Shown: positions 16,500-25,270 of the stretch, one piece after another
Position numbering within the stretch: the first letter of the stretch is position 1
How the letters are laid out: every line of letters starts with the position of its first letter
Assembly (NCBI RefSeq): GCF_028291725.1
Contig: NZ_JAQGNT010000007.1
Coordinates: forward strand, 62,001 to 126,000
Source: Hydrocarboniphaga sp.
GTDB lineage: Bacteria > Pseudomonadota > Gammaproteobacteria > Nevskiales > Nevskiaceae
DNA length: 64,000 bases
Reading direction: 5' to 3'
Notes under the pieces: model-generated
Seen by the model: the letters and a program-made list of their open reading frames with translations, nothing else
Database searches by the model: none
Told to the model about the DNA's origin: nothing
Made by a program: the position numbers and the translations under genes

Positions 16500-17711
16500 A
16501 TGAAAGTTTCATTGCTCACCGTCGGTCTGCTACCGGCGCTGCTCAGCCCCGCTGCGTTCGCGCAAGGAACGCCCTGCGGCGTGGCGGCGCCGGACCCCGC
16601 ATCCGCTTTGGCAGATGAGACCAGCAAGCGGAAATTCGTCGAGGAGGGCAAGCGCTACCTCCGGGCCGCCGCCTACAACGTCCAAAATTCCGGCAACCCG
16701 CTATGCCTGGACGACGTTCAGAAGCTCACCGAACCTTTGAACAGCCAAGCATTCGTCGATTCACTGGATCTGACGCCGAACGACGCAAAAGACCTTCATC
16801 AAGCTTTGCAGATCATCCAGAAAGGCGCGGGAAAACAGCGTAAACAGGCGGAAAAGAGGAACCTCGACCTGAAGCAGGTGGGGAGTGCGCAAGACGCCGT
16901 TACAGGCACGACTACAGGGAACAGTTTCGTAAAAAGCACCAACGAAAAGGCCGAGGTGGCGAGGTCTACCGAAGCCAGCGCCGGCGGTGCCGGCGCTACA
17001 GTCGGCAACTTCCTCGGCGACGGAGCGCGCTATAGCATCTATGCCGGGCCGGCTTATACGCTGACGCCGGACGGTAGCTGGAGCAGTGGCGTCGATACGG
17101 TGTTCCGCTCCGAAACCGCGCCGAAGGGTGCGTTCCGCGGATACTTTCAGCTGAGCTACACCACGCGCGGAGGCCCCAAGGCTGAGGACGGTGAGCCGGA
17201 CGACGGCGCCGAAACCGAGGCCGGCGAGACCGCACCGGAGTTCGTCAGCCCGTTCGATGCCAAGGGCGGCATCGTCAACATTCAGACCGGCGGCAACTGG
17301 ATGCCTTTTTCTGATCCTCCGTACGACTGGCTCGGGCTGAGCGGGCGGCTCGGCTACGAAAGCTTGCCGACCGAGGAAGGCAGCAGCGGCCTCAATACCT
17401 TCAAGCCCTTCGTCTCCTTCGGCCTGGTCACGCGCACGATCTACACCGATCAGCATTCGCTGGGGCAGATCTTCCTGGGTTACTCGCGCGACTATCGCTG
17501 GGACAAGGATCTGACGGGGGATTCCAAGAACCGCTACGACCGCGTCGTGTTCTCGGGCCTGCTGGAACTGTTCCAGGTCGAGAAAGCGACGATCGCCACG
17601 CGCCTGTTCGCCAGCATGCCGGTCACCGGCAAGGGCGACACCGAGTTCCGCATCAGCATCCTGGCCGGCTTCAAGCTCGAAGATATTGCGCAGACCCTGG
17701 GCTCACCATGA
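16500..17711 (+). CDS. Exported, probably outer-membrane, protein of unknown family
   Basis: The 403-residue protein has a clear Sec signal (MKVSLLTVGLLPALLSPAAFA, cleavage after AFA) and an AGGGAG ribosome site. The N-terminal third is helical and charged (two Cys, a KQRKQAEKRN stretch). From about residue 175 it shows alternating aromatic strands (YSIYAGPAYTL, GAFRGYFQLSYTTRGG, FKPFVSFGLVTRTIY, GQIFLGYSRDYRWD, VVFSGLLELFQV) like a small beta-barrel. An acidic loop lies near residue 230. I do not recognise the family. Its stop overlaps the lipase start (ATGA), so it is cotranscribed. Confidence 0.7.
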   Translation: MKVSLLTVGLLPALLSPAAFAQGTPCGVAAPDPASALADETSKRKFVEEGKRYLRAAAYNVQNSGNPLCLDDVQKLTEPLNSQAFVDSLDLTPNDAKDLHQALQIIQKGAGKQRKQAEKRNLDLKQVGSAQDAVTGTTTGNSFVKSTNEKAEVARSTEASAGGAGATVGNFLGDGARYSIYAGPAYTLTPDGSWSSGVDTVFRSETAPKGAFRGYFQLSYTTRGGPKAEDGEPDDGAETEAGETAPEFVSPFDAKGGIVNIQTGGNWMPFSDPPYDWLGLSGRLGYESLPTEEGSSGLNTFKPFVSFGLVTRTIYTDQHSLGQIFLGYSRDYRWDKDLTGDSKNRYDRVVFSGLLELFQVEKATIATRLFASMPVTGKGDTEFRISILAGFKLEDIAQTLGSP

Positions 17712-18565
17712 GTAAGCCGCGCGGCATCGCGTACGACGCATCTTTGAACGCCTTGCTGAGCCCTGGTCTGGCGAATGGTTTCATTACCGCCGCTGTCAAT
17801 CCGTCGATCGAGGCGCTGTGTGCGGAACTATCCCGGCTGGTGTACCGGAAGTTTGAGCTGGACCATCAGTGCGACAGCGATCTGCAGAACACGCTCAAGA
17901 CGATGGGCCTGCTGAAGTCCGAGCGCTTGCTGTGCGACGCCGAATCCGGGACGCAGGCCATGGGCGTGATGAGCCGCGACACCCGCCGCGCTTTCCTGGT
18001 TTTTCGCGGGTCGGATGATGTGCTCGCGTACTGGACCAACTTCCAGTTTCTGCCCGAGGACTGGGAGCCGCAATCGATACCCGGCGGCCAGGTACATCGA
18101 GGTTTTTCCGAGGCCCTGCGCTCGGTCTTGCAACCGATCGAACAATGGCTGAAGGATGTCGAGGGCGCGGAGCTGATTGTCACCGGGCACAGCCTCGGCG
18201 CTGCGCTGGCCACACTCGCCGCTGCGCGCTGGCCGTTCAAGCGGCTGGTAACTTTTGGATCGCCGCGCGTCGGCAACCAGGCCTTCGTCGCATCGCTTCA
18301 GTGCGGCATCACGCGCTACGTCGACTGCTGCGACTTCGTCACCACGGTGCCGCCGACCGCGCTCGACTATGCCGACGCCGGTCCTGCCACTTACATCGAT
18401 CGCGATGGTGGCGTTCATGACAGGCCCATCGCCATGGCGACTTTCTGGGACCGACTGCGCGCTCGCATCCGGTATCCGATCGACCACGCTTTGAGGCCCC
18501 TCAGCGTCCCGGTCCGTGACCTTGCGGATCACGCACCGATCAATTATCTGCGGGCGCTGATGTGA
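17708..18565 (+). CDS. Class 3 lipase family protein
   Basis: The 285-residue alpha/beta hydrolase has the lipase class 3 pattern: AFLVFRGSDDVLAYWTNF (oxyanion region), the nucleophile Ser162 in VTGHSLGAALATL, FGSPRVGN, a later Asp (VDCCDFVTTVPP) and a C-terminal His (ADHAPINYL). It has no signal peptide, so it probably acts in the cytoplasm on an acylglycerol-like or other acyl ester. It overlaps the upstream exported-protein gene by four bases and is followed after 28 bases by the MMPL transporter gene. In the context of an oxoamine synthase it may process an acyl intermediate; this is inference. Confidence 0.85.
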   Translation: MSKPRGIAYDASLNALLSPGLANGFITAAVNPSIEALCAELSRLVYRKFELDHQCDSDLQNTLKTMGLLKSERLLCDAESGTQAMGVMSRDTRRAFLVFRGSDDVLAYWTNFQFLPEDWEPQSIPGGQVHRGFSEALRSVLQPIEQWLKDVEGAELIVTGHSLGAALATLAAARWPFKRLVTFGSPRVGNQAFVASLQCGITRYVDCCDFVTTVPPTALDYADAGPATYIDRDGGVHDRPIAMATFWDRLRARIRYPIDHALRPLSVPVRDLADHAPINYLRALM

Positions 18566-18593
18566 GCGGCCACGGCCCGCGATCGATCAAGCC

Positions 18594-20891
18594 ATGACTG
18601 AATTCGTCCGCACCGTCATCCGCTTTCGCTGGGCGGTCATCACCGCAGCAGCGCTGCTCACGCTCGGCGCGGGCGCGCTTGCCACCAGCCTGCGCATAGT
18701 GATCGATCCCGCCGCGATCCTGCCGCAGTCGCACCCGTTCGTTGCGTCCAAGGGCGTATTGGAGAATGTGTTCGGCGAGAAGTACGCGCTGATCGTCACC
18801 GTTGCACCCAGGGATGGCCGCGCCGATGCGGCGACCGTGCGCCACAAGGTGACCCAACTCAGCGATGCGCTGTTGAAGCAGAAAGGCATCATTCGCCACA
18901 CGCTGCAGAGCGTAGCGTCTCCCAACACCAAGGCGATCGACGCCAGTGTGGACGGGTTGGTGGTACAGCCTTTCAGCCGGTCGCTGGATCAAGGCCGGCC
19001 GCTGACGGAATTGCTGGCGCAGAACCCGGTGTACCGGGATTTCATCGCATCCGAAGACACTCGCACGCTGGCGGTGTTCGCGCAGTTCGAGGCCGACCCG
19101 CAGGGTTACGGCGCGATTCTGCGCCGAGTGCAGCCGGCCATCGATTCGATACGCGACGACAGTGTCGATGTAAGCGTTGGCGGCCATGTGCTGATACTCG
19201 GCGAGATCGAACTATTTTCCGAGCGGATCATCTTTCTGCTGCCCTTGGCGATCGTGCTGATTGCGCTGGTGCACTTCGAGGCGTTCCGCAGTATCCAGGG
19301 CCTGATCCTGCCGCTGGTAACGGCGAACCTGGCCTTGATCTGGGTGCTGGGCATCATGGGCGCCAGCGGCATCCAGCTCGACGTCTTCAACGCCACGACG
19401 CCGATCCTGATCCTGGCGGTTGCGGCCGGGCATGCGGTGCAAATTCTCAAGCGCTATTACGAAGAATACGAGCGGCTCTCGGCCATCGGTGGCCTGTCGC
19501 CGATCCAGGCGAACAACGAGGCGATCGTGACAGCGATCGACAAAGTCGGCCGCTACATGATCCTGGCTAGCACGGTGGCGGCCCTGGGCTTTCTGTCACT
19601 GATGGTGTTCGAGATCAGGACCGTCAAGACGTTCGGATTCTTCACCGGCTTGGGCATCGTCAGCGCACTGGTGATCGAGCTGACCTTCATACCGGCGCTG
19701 CGCTCAATGCTGCCGCCGCCGAAGCCGCGCACGATCGGCGCCAACAAGCCGTCCCTGTGGCTGCGGCTGACGCGATGGCTGGCGGCGTATCTGCCCGGCA
19801 GCAATCCTTATTGGGTCTGGACCGCCGTCAGCGTTATGGCCCTCGCGGGAGCAACGATGGTAAAGCTGGAAAATTCCAACAGCTCCAACTTCGCCGACTG
19901 GACCCAAGTCAGGAAAGACGACGCCGCGATCAACAGCGCTCTCGCCGGCACGCAGCTGCTGTACCTGATGTTCGACGGCGGCAGGGACGACGCCTTGAAG
20001 GACCCGGCGGTGTTGCGCGCGATCGGGCGGATTCAAGCTGCGCTGGCCGTGCATGCGGGCGTCGGCAAAGTGGTTTCGATCGTGGATCTGCTTAGACGCA
20101 TGAACAAGTCGATGCAGGGCGGCAGCGCCGACGCCGATGCCCTGCCCGAGTCCAGCGACCTGGTCGCCCAGTATTTTCTGCTGTATTCGCTCTCGGGCGA
20201 TGCGCGGGATCTGGAAAGCTACGTCGACTTCAACTACCGCCGCGCGAACGTAAAGGTGTTCGTCAAACAGGACGGCAGCACCTACATCCAGCAGCTGATC
20301 ACGTTCGCGCAGGCGCAGGCCCGGCGAGAACTGCCTGCCGGTGTGACGATGACTATCGGCGGCGGCGTAGCTGAGGCGGCCGCCTTGAATCAAGTGCTGG
20401 TACACGACAAGTTGTTGAACATCGCGCAGATCGGCATGGTCGTGTTTCTGATCTCGTGCCTGGTGTTCCGGTCGCTGGTTGCCGGCCTGCTGGTTTTGTT
20501 GCCGCTGGGCATCGCCGTGCTGGTGAACTTCGGGCTGCTGGGCTGGCTCGGCATCCCGCTCAACGTGCCGACGTCGCTGATCTCGGCGATGGCCGTGGGC
20601 ATCGGTGCCGACTATGCGATCTACGTGATCGCGCGCTATCGCGAAGAGGTGCGCAAAGGCACGCCAGACCCTGTGACCGCCACGCTGACGTCGGCCGGGC
20701 AGGCTTGCCTGTACGTCGCCACCGCGGTCGGCGTGGGTTACGGCGTGCTCGGCCTGTCGTCCGGGTTCCACATCCACCAGTGGATGGCGTTGCTGATTGC
20801 GTCGGCCATGTTCTGCAGTGCGACAGCCGCCATCACGCTGATCCCTGCGTTGCTGTCGCGCTTCCGTCCGGAGTTCGTCTATGGCCGCTGA
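18594..20891 (+). CDS. MMPL/RND-superfamily transporter
   Basis: The 765-residue membrane protein has the two-repeat RND/MMPL layout: a helix at residues 14-34, a periplasmic domain, and a block of five helices (about 215-360). A second single helix, a second periplasmic domain and a second five-helix block (about 610-760) follow. The transmembrane motif MAVGIGADYAIYVIARYREEV is typical of MMPL and sterol-sensing-like exporters. Such proteins move lipids or hydrophobic molecules across or out of the inner membrane. The adjacent LolA-like and beta-barrel genes form a common partner set. The end overlaps the next gene by 11 bases. Confidence 0.88.
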   Translation: MTEFVRTVIRFRWAVITAAALLTLGAGALATSLRIVIDPAAILPQSHPFVASKGVLENVFGEKYALIVTVAPRDGRADAATVRHKVTQLSDALLKQKGIIRHTLQSVASPNTKAIDASVDGLVVQPFSRSLDQGRPLTELLAQNPVYRDFIASEDTRTLAVFAQFEADPQGYGAILRRVQPAIDSIRDDSVDVSVGGHVLILGEIELFSERIIFLLPLAIVLIALVHFEAFRSIQGLILPLVTANLALIWVLGIMGASGIQLDVFNATTPILILAVAAGHAVQILKRYYEEYERLSAIGGLSPIQANNEAIVTAIDKVGRYMILASTVAALGFLSLMVFEIRTVKTFGFFTGLGIVSALVIELTFIPALRSMLPPPKPRTIGANKPSLWLRLTRWLAAYLPGSNPYWVWTAVSVMALAGATMVKLENSNSSNFADWTQVRKDDAAINSALAGTQLLYLMFDGGRDDALKDPAVLRAIGRIQAALAVHAGVGKVVSIVDLLRRMNKSMQGGSADADALPESSDLVAQYFLLYSLSGDARDLESYVDFNYRRANVKVFVKQDGSTYIQQLITFAQAQARRELPAGVTMTIGGGVAEAAALNQVLVHDKLLNIAQIGMVVFLISCLVFRSLVAGLLVLLPLGIAVLVNFGLLGWLGIPLNVPTSLISAMAVGIGADYAIYVIARYREEVRKGTPDPVTATLTSAGQACLYVATAVGVGYGVLGLSSGFHIHQWMALLIASAMFCSATAAITLIPALLSRFRPEFVYGR

Positions 20892-21672
20892 TATCCGCAG
20901 GCTGGTGTTGTTTTCGATTGCTCTGAGCTGGTCCGCGAGCGTGTTTGCAGAAACGGCCGATGAGCTGGCGCAACGCAACTACCAGCACAACCGCGTGCTC
21001 GACTCGACCGCCGATCTGACGATGACGCTGGCCAACAAGGCCGGCGATCAGCGCGTGCGCAAGCTCAGGTCCACTACCAAACTCAAGGCCGACGGCATCG
21101 ACAACATGCGGTTGCTGACCTTCAGCTATCCCGCCGACGTCAAGGGCACCACGACGCTGCTCGTCGAGCAGACAGGGCGCGACGACGACATGTGGATCTA
21201 CCTGCCGGCGCTGAAAAAGGTGCGCCGCCTGGTCGCCCAGAACAAGCGCGACAGCTTCGTCGGCTCCGACCTGAGCTTTGGCGACATCCTCGGCCACAAG
21301 CCGCAGGACTGGACGTTCAAAAAGGTCGGTGAAGAAATGCTGGACGGCGTAGCGACAGCGGTGATCGAAGCCACGCCAAAAAACTCGGAGGTCGCCAGAA
21401 ACACCGGCTACTCGCTACGCAAGCTGTGGCTGGCAGCCGACACTGCCGTGGCGCTGAGAACGGACTACTTCGACGAGGCCGGCCAGGCTCTGAAAACCGT
21501 CACCGTCAGCGACGTGCGCGCCGTAGATGGCGCACCCGGCAAGACCCAGTTCATGCGGATCGAGGCCAGCAACCAGCAGAGCGGGAGCCGTACGACGATG
21601 AGCTTCGACGGGTACAAAGCGAGCGTCGGCATCAGTGCAGATGTGTTCTCGCCATTGGCGCTCGAACCCTGA
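20881..21672 (+). CDS. LolA-like outer membrane lipoprotein-sorting protein
   Basis: The 263-residue exported protein has a signal peptide ending near VFA (residue 22). The fold resembles LolA/LolB: NRVLDSTADLTMTLANKAG, LLTFSYPADVKGTTTLLVEQ, DDMWIYLPALKKVRRLVAQNKRDSFVGSDLSFGD. That last block is typical of the PF17131-like proteins annotated as outer membrane lipoprotein-sorting proteins. These are usually encoded beside MMPL transporters and probably carry a lipid through the periplasm. It overlaps the transporter gene by 11 bases, strong evidence for a joint function. Confidence 0.85.
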   Translation: MAADIRRLVLFSIALSWSASVFAETADELAQRNYQHNRVLDSTADLTMTLANKAGDQRVRKLRSTTKLKADGIDNMRLLTFSYPADVKGTTTLLVEQTGRDDDMWIYLPALKKVRRLVAQNKRDSFVGSDLSFGDILGHKPQDWTFKKVGEEMLDGVATAVIEATPKNSEVARNTGYSLRKLWLAADTAVALRTDYFDEAGQALKTVTVSDVRAVDGAPGKTQFMRIEASNQQSGSRTTMSFDGYKASVGISADVFSPLALEP

Positions 21673-21709
21673 TCCCCGGTCTTTGCTGACACTTGGCAGG
21701 CCGCAGCCT

Positions 21710-23167
21710 ATGACCAGCGACCGCAGACTGCGCAAGGTCGGCTTGCTGAGCCTGTTGCTAACTGCTTGTGGAGTGCAGCGCTGCGAAGCGCTGGCAGTGC
21801 CGGAGGCCGATCACACGTTCGGCGACGAACAGCAACCCTCTTGCGCAATGCTGCTGAATTCGATGCTGCCCAGGAATTGCCTGATTGGCAAGATGTCGAT
21901 GAGCCTGGGCGTTGCATCCGCCGCGCCGGCAGCGTCCTTATCCGCCAGAGAAAAGCCGGCGAGCGCCCCGAGCAAAGGCCAGTCCGAGCTCGATGTACGC
22001 GTCTCTACATCGGTGTGGTCGGGCAATCGCAAGCTGGACGATCAGACCGGCGTCGTCTATCCCCGCGTGAACGTAAAAGCCGCCCACAAAATGCCGTCCG
22101 GCGTCAGCCTGTTTGCCGAAGGCTATGTCGGCGACGAATACAGCCTGCAGTCGGACAAGCCGCGCGCGCAAACGGCGATCAGGGAGTTGCACCTCGGCTA
22201 CAAGCACGGCGCTGCATCCGGTCGCGTCGGCCTGCAGATCATCCCCTGGGGCCGCGCCGACGTGGTGAACCCGACCGACAACATATCGGCCTACGACTAC
22301 ACGCTGCTCGTACCCGACGATGCCGAACAGCGGCTCGGCGTCCCCACCGCGAGCCTGGTCTACCGGATGGAGTCCGCGTCATTACAGACGCTATGGCAGC
22401 CATTTTTCCGCGCCAGCGAAATTCCGCTTCCGCCGATCAGCGGCGCGCGGTACCGCGATGACAAACCAGAAGGTCTGCAGGCCTCGGCTGGCATCCGGCT
22501 GGATGTGAGCGGCGAACCGATCGCGTGGTCGCTCTCGTACTTTCGTGGCCCATCCAAACCTCCGAACCTGGCGCTCGCTCCGGCACGGGTGGCGCAAGGC
22601 ATTCTCGACACCAACCATCCCATCGTCTCGACCTACGGCCTGGACTTTGAATCTCTCGCCGGCCGCTGGGTGCTGCGCGGCGAAGCCGCGTACAACCACG
22701 TTGACGGCTCCGACAGCGACCCGCTGGCCAGCCGCGAATCGTTCGCGCTCGGCGTACTGGGCGTCGAGCGGAGTTTCGGCGAGGCATCGGCGTTCTTCCA
22801 AATCACCTATCGACGGATATTCGACTTCATAGATCCGTACGAGATGCAGGAACCATTCCGAGAACTCGCACTCGCAAATGCCACGGTTAACGCAGAGACG
22901 GCGCAATCGCTACTCGGCTTCGGCACCGGCTTTGCTTTGAATACCAGCGATCTGCGCTGGTCGGCCGCGGCGGACCTTGCTTACTTTCCAGCGACGGAAG
23001 ATTTTTCGATACGCCCGCGTCTGCGATACCAAGTCAGCGACGCGGTTTCGTTGTGGATTGGCGCTGACTACCTACGGGGTCCGTCGACAGCATCACTGGG
23101 CCGGCTCGCAGATAACACGGCCGGCTGGTTGGGTTTTAGCGTCAACGCATTGGACAGCAGCCGATGA
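21710..23167 (+). CDS. Outer-membrane beta-barrel protein, DUF1302-like
   Basis: The 485-residue protein has a basic-hydrophobic N-terminus (RRLRKVGLLSLLLTACG) that could be a signal or lipoprotein signal. Later the sequence shows repeated amphipathic strands and the characteristic turn GLQIIPWGRADVVNPTDNISAYDY, seen in DUF1302-type outer membrane proteins that accompany MMPL and LolA-like genes. It probably forms the outer membrane part of the export route. Signal cleavage is unclear, with a Cys-rich stretch at residues 20-60. It is the last gene of the six-gene operon, 37 bases after the LolA-like gene. Confidence 0.72.
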   Translation: MTSDRRLRKVGLLSLLLTACGVQRCEALAVPEADHTFGDEQQPSCAMLLNSMLPRNCLIGKMSMSLGVASAAPAASLSAREKPASAPSKGQSELDVRVSTSVWSGNRKLDDQTGVVYPRVNVKAAHKMPSGVSLFAEGYVGDEYSLQSDKPRAQTAIRELHLGYKHGAASGRVGLQIIPWGRADVVNPTDNISAYDYTLLVPDDAEQRLGVPTASLVYRMESASLQTLWQPFFRASEIPLPPISGARYRDDKPEGLQASAGIRLDVSGEPIAWSLSYFRGPSKPPNLALAPARVAQGILDTNHPIVSTYGLDFESLAGRWVLRGEAAYNHVDGSDSDPLASRESFALGVLGVERSFGEASAFFQITYRRIFDFIDPYEMQEPFRELALANATVNAETAQSLLGFGTGFALNTSDLRWSAAADLAYFPATEDFSIRPRLRYQVSDAVSLWIGADYLRGPSTASLGRLADNTAGWLGFSVNALDSSR

Positions 23168-23577
23168 TGATTTTTTTTGGCTCTTCAGGAAATCGAGTGA
23201 GTGATATTCGCGGCATTGGATCGTTGCCTGGCACCTCCTATGGCTCTTGGACCGACGCTGGCGCGGCACTCCTGTCTTGGGAGCTGAGCTTCATCAGTCT
23301 TGATGATGAATTCAGGGTGGTCGGGCCAATAAGGTAGTGATACGCAGCACATCGGGAACGTCATGGACAAGCGTGCATATCGTTTCGGGCGGCGGTCATC
23401 GCAATCTTCAGCAGTGTGCTCACGCTTCCAGACGCATCGGACGCCGGATCGGGCAGTCTGCGGGCGTGCGACCCCGCGAAGTAGCGGGGTCGTGGTGGCC
23501 TCCGGTCCCTAATGCATCGACGCGGACCCGCTCAGCCCCTCCCGCCGAGCGCCGCGTAACCACCAAGAAGAGCCGTC
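23168..23577. other. 410-base gap without a recognisable gene
   Basis: The gap separates the transport operon from a phage-like DUF1353 gene. It contains one perfect hairpin, GACCCCGC-GAAGTA-GCGGGGTC (23470-23491), not followed by a T-run. A short frame ending at the TAG in that hairpin reads like the end of a signal peptide (AVIAIFSSVLTLPDASD) but has no start codon close by, so it may be a gene remnant. Confidence 0.5.
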
Positions 23578-24003
23578 ATGACCCGAATCCAGTATCGACC
23601 GCTGCCCAAGTACAAATACCAACTCGTCGTTGACCACGAACAGATGATCCGCATCCGTCCAAGGAACCCGATTGCCACGCCGTTCATCAAGCTCTCCGCA
23701 GATGGGCTTCTGAAGATCGGGAAAGACTACGCCTGGGACGGCCCCAGCGGACCGAGCTTTGACACGCTCAACTTCATGCGCGGTTCGTTGGTACACGACG
23801 CGCTGTATCAGCTCATGCGGATGGAGCATCTGGACTACCAGATTCACCGCGAAGCCGCAGATGACGAGCTGCGCGACATCTGCATCGAAGACGGCATGCC
23901 CAAAGTCCGCGCCTGGTGGGTCCATAAGGGTGTGCGTCTGGGCGGCAAGTCCAGCGCGCAACCTCCGGAGCCGCCCGTTCCTGCAGCGGTGTGGGCGCCA
24001 TGA
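23578..24003 (+). CDS. DUF1353 family protein (phage-associated)
   Basis: The 141-residue protein matches the DUF1353 pattern, common in phages and phage remnants: a central YAWDGPSGPSFDTLNFMRGSLVHDALYQLMR followed by a region ending in YQIHREAADDELRDI. Function is unknown; the conserved Asp and His residues suggest a small enzyme or structural tail or lysis-cassette protein. No other phage gene is nearby, so it seems to be an isolated remnant. It lies between the transport operon and a broken HlyD gene. The weak ribosome site (AAGAAGAG) is 6-13 bases upstream. Confidence 0.75.
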   Translation: MTRIQYRPLPKYKYQLVVDHEQMIRIRPRNPIATPFIKLSADGLLKIGKDYAWDGPSGPSFDTLNFMRGSLVHDALYQLMRMEHLDYQIHREAADDELRDICIEDGMPKVRAWWVHKGVRLGGKSSAQPPEPPVPAAVWAP

Positions 24004-24105
24004 GTGGGAACCCGCGGCTCGGATCGATAGCCTTGCTGCTGCAGCAGATCGTGTGAAAGCTTGAGCACTATGTTCAACCGGGCAGACTAATCGTGGTCTG
24101 TCCCC

Positions 24106-24513
24106 AAGGTACTCTACTGCGAACTTCGCAGCCCCGGTGCTGGCACGGTGCTGCGCATTCATGTCCACGCTGGCGAAGCCGTCAGCGAGACGTTCCCAGC
24201 CGCGGTTATGGATCTGGCGGACCTGAGCCGGCTTCGAGTGCGGGCCGAGATCGATGAGCGTGACGTGGCCAGGATTGCCATTGGCGCACGCGCCGACATT
24301 CGCGTCGATCGCGGCGACGGCAGCCTGACCAGCGCCGGCAGCGGCAGCGTTACCTGGCTGTCGCCCGACATGGGGCGCAAGAAGGTGATCAATACCGATC
24401 CTTCCAGTCGCCGCGACACAGATGTGCGCGAAACACTGATCGATCTCGACGTCGGGCCTCAGTCGCATCTCCCGTTGGGCCTGCGCGTGACGGCAGTCCT
24501 TTTCGCCCCCTGA
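24106..24513 (+). pseudogene. HlyD-type membrane fusion protein, C-terminal fragment
   Basis: The frame reads VLYCELRSPGAGTVLRIHV, then VMDLADLSRLRVRAEIDERDVARI, typical of the barrel-sandwich and beta-barrel part of periplasmic adaptor (HlyD/EmrA-like) proteins. A TAA lies 15 bases before the homology. The N-terminal signal, helix and first lipoyl half are absent, so about half of the gene is lost. The homology runs to the natural-looking end at 24513. It indicates a deletion or insertion event in this stretch. Confidence 0.7.
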
Positions 24514-24636
24514 AGCTGTCGTGGACGATGCCCCAGGTCCAGCACTGCCTAATTGTTAACGGCGGTCTGGAACCGCGTCATTTCGGTGGTGCGGCGCGGT
24601 TTTCGGCGACGGATTGTGTTGAGACGATGGCGGAGG

Positions 24637-24843
24637 TCAGTCGTCGCGGAGCATGAGCAGGAGTTCGGCGATCTCTTTGATGCGCTGGTCGCAGTCGGAG
24701 GTCGCCCACTGACGATGCTCGATGAGGATGGCCAAGTCGCCGGCGATGTCGCGAGCGGCGGTGCGTGCCGGCCCAAGATCGCCGTGCAGGAGTCGCTGCA
24801 GATCGCGGATGAAATGATCGCCGGGGGCTCGAGGGGCGCAGCA
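24637..24843 (-). pseudogene. Startless coding fragment after the IS66-type gene
   Basis: A minus-strand frame of about 68 codons reads PGDHFIRDLQRLL, then ARDIAGDLAILIEHRQW and IKEIAELLLMLRDD before a TGA. It looks coding (amphipathic helices) but has no start codon and directly follows the TnpA-like stop in the same frame. I do not recognise it with certainty. It probably is the tail of another gene joined to the IS remnant by a deletion. Confidence 0.4.
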
Positions 24844-25152
24844 TCAGCGCAGCCCCGACAGAACCTGAGCCAGCCAGGCTGGATCGCAGTCGCGCGGTAG
24901 CCGTAGCCGCGCTCCGCCGGCGCACTCGAGCAGCAGTGCTTCAGCACACCGCTCGACCGAGCGAACTTGCAGCGGCACGAACGCCGGAACCTCCGCAGCC
25001 GTGCAGGACACCGACGACAGTCGTCGTCGCCAGTAGTCCAGCGAGCGTACCGCCAGACCCCGCCGCTCGCAGTACGCCCGCCGTGTCTGTCCACTCCCCT
25101 CGAACGCCCGAACCCGCCGCCTCCACAACGCCTGCTTCGACTGCCTCTTCAC
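24844..25152 (-). CDS. tnpA: IS66-family accessory protein TnpA (IS remnant)
   Basis: The 102-residue basic protein (KRQSKQALWRRRVRAFEGSG, QTRRAYCERRGLAVRSLDYWRRRL) is the small first ORF of IS66-family elements, a predicted DNA-binding accessory protein. The start is a GTG at 25152 with a strong GGAGG ribosome site; an upstream in-frame start is less likely. An ATG overlapping its stop (TGATG) begins MLRPSS, as a tnpB start might, but no TnpB or TnpC transposase follows. The element is therefore truncated and immobile on its own. Confidence 0.72.
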   Translation of the reverse strand: MKRQSKQALWRRRVRAFEGSGQTRRAYCERRGLAVRSLDYWRRRLSSVSCTAAEVPAFVPLQVRSVERCAEALLLECAGGARLRLPRDCDPAWLAQVLSGLR

Positions 25153-25270
25153 CGTCCCGCCTCCTCGCCTGTGCAAGAGGCAAGATTGCCGCTCAGATCA
25201 ACAGGCCGGTAGATGAGGAGGGCAGACGCTTACCTTCGGTGGCCTCCCCCACTAGTACCATCACCACTTA

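Noticed and set aside
23578-24003. Prophage
   Set aside because: DUF1353 is the only phage-type gene; there are no integrase, capsid, terminase or tail genes around.
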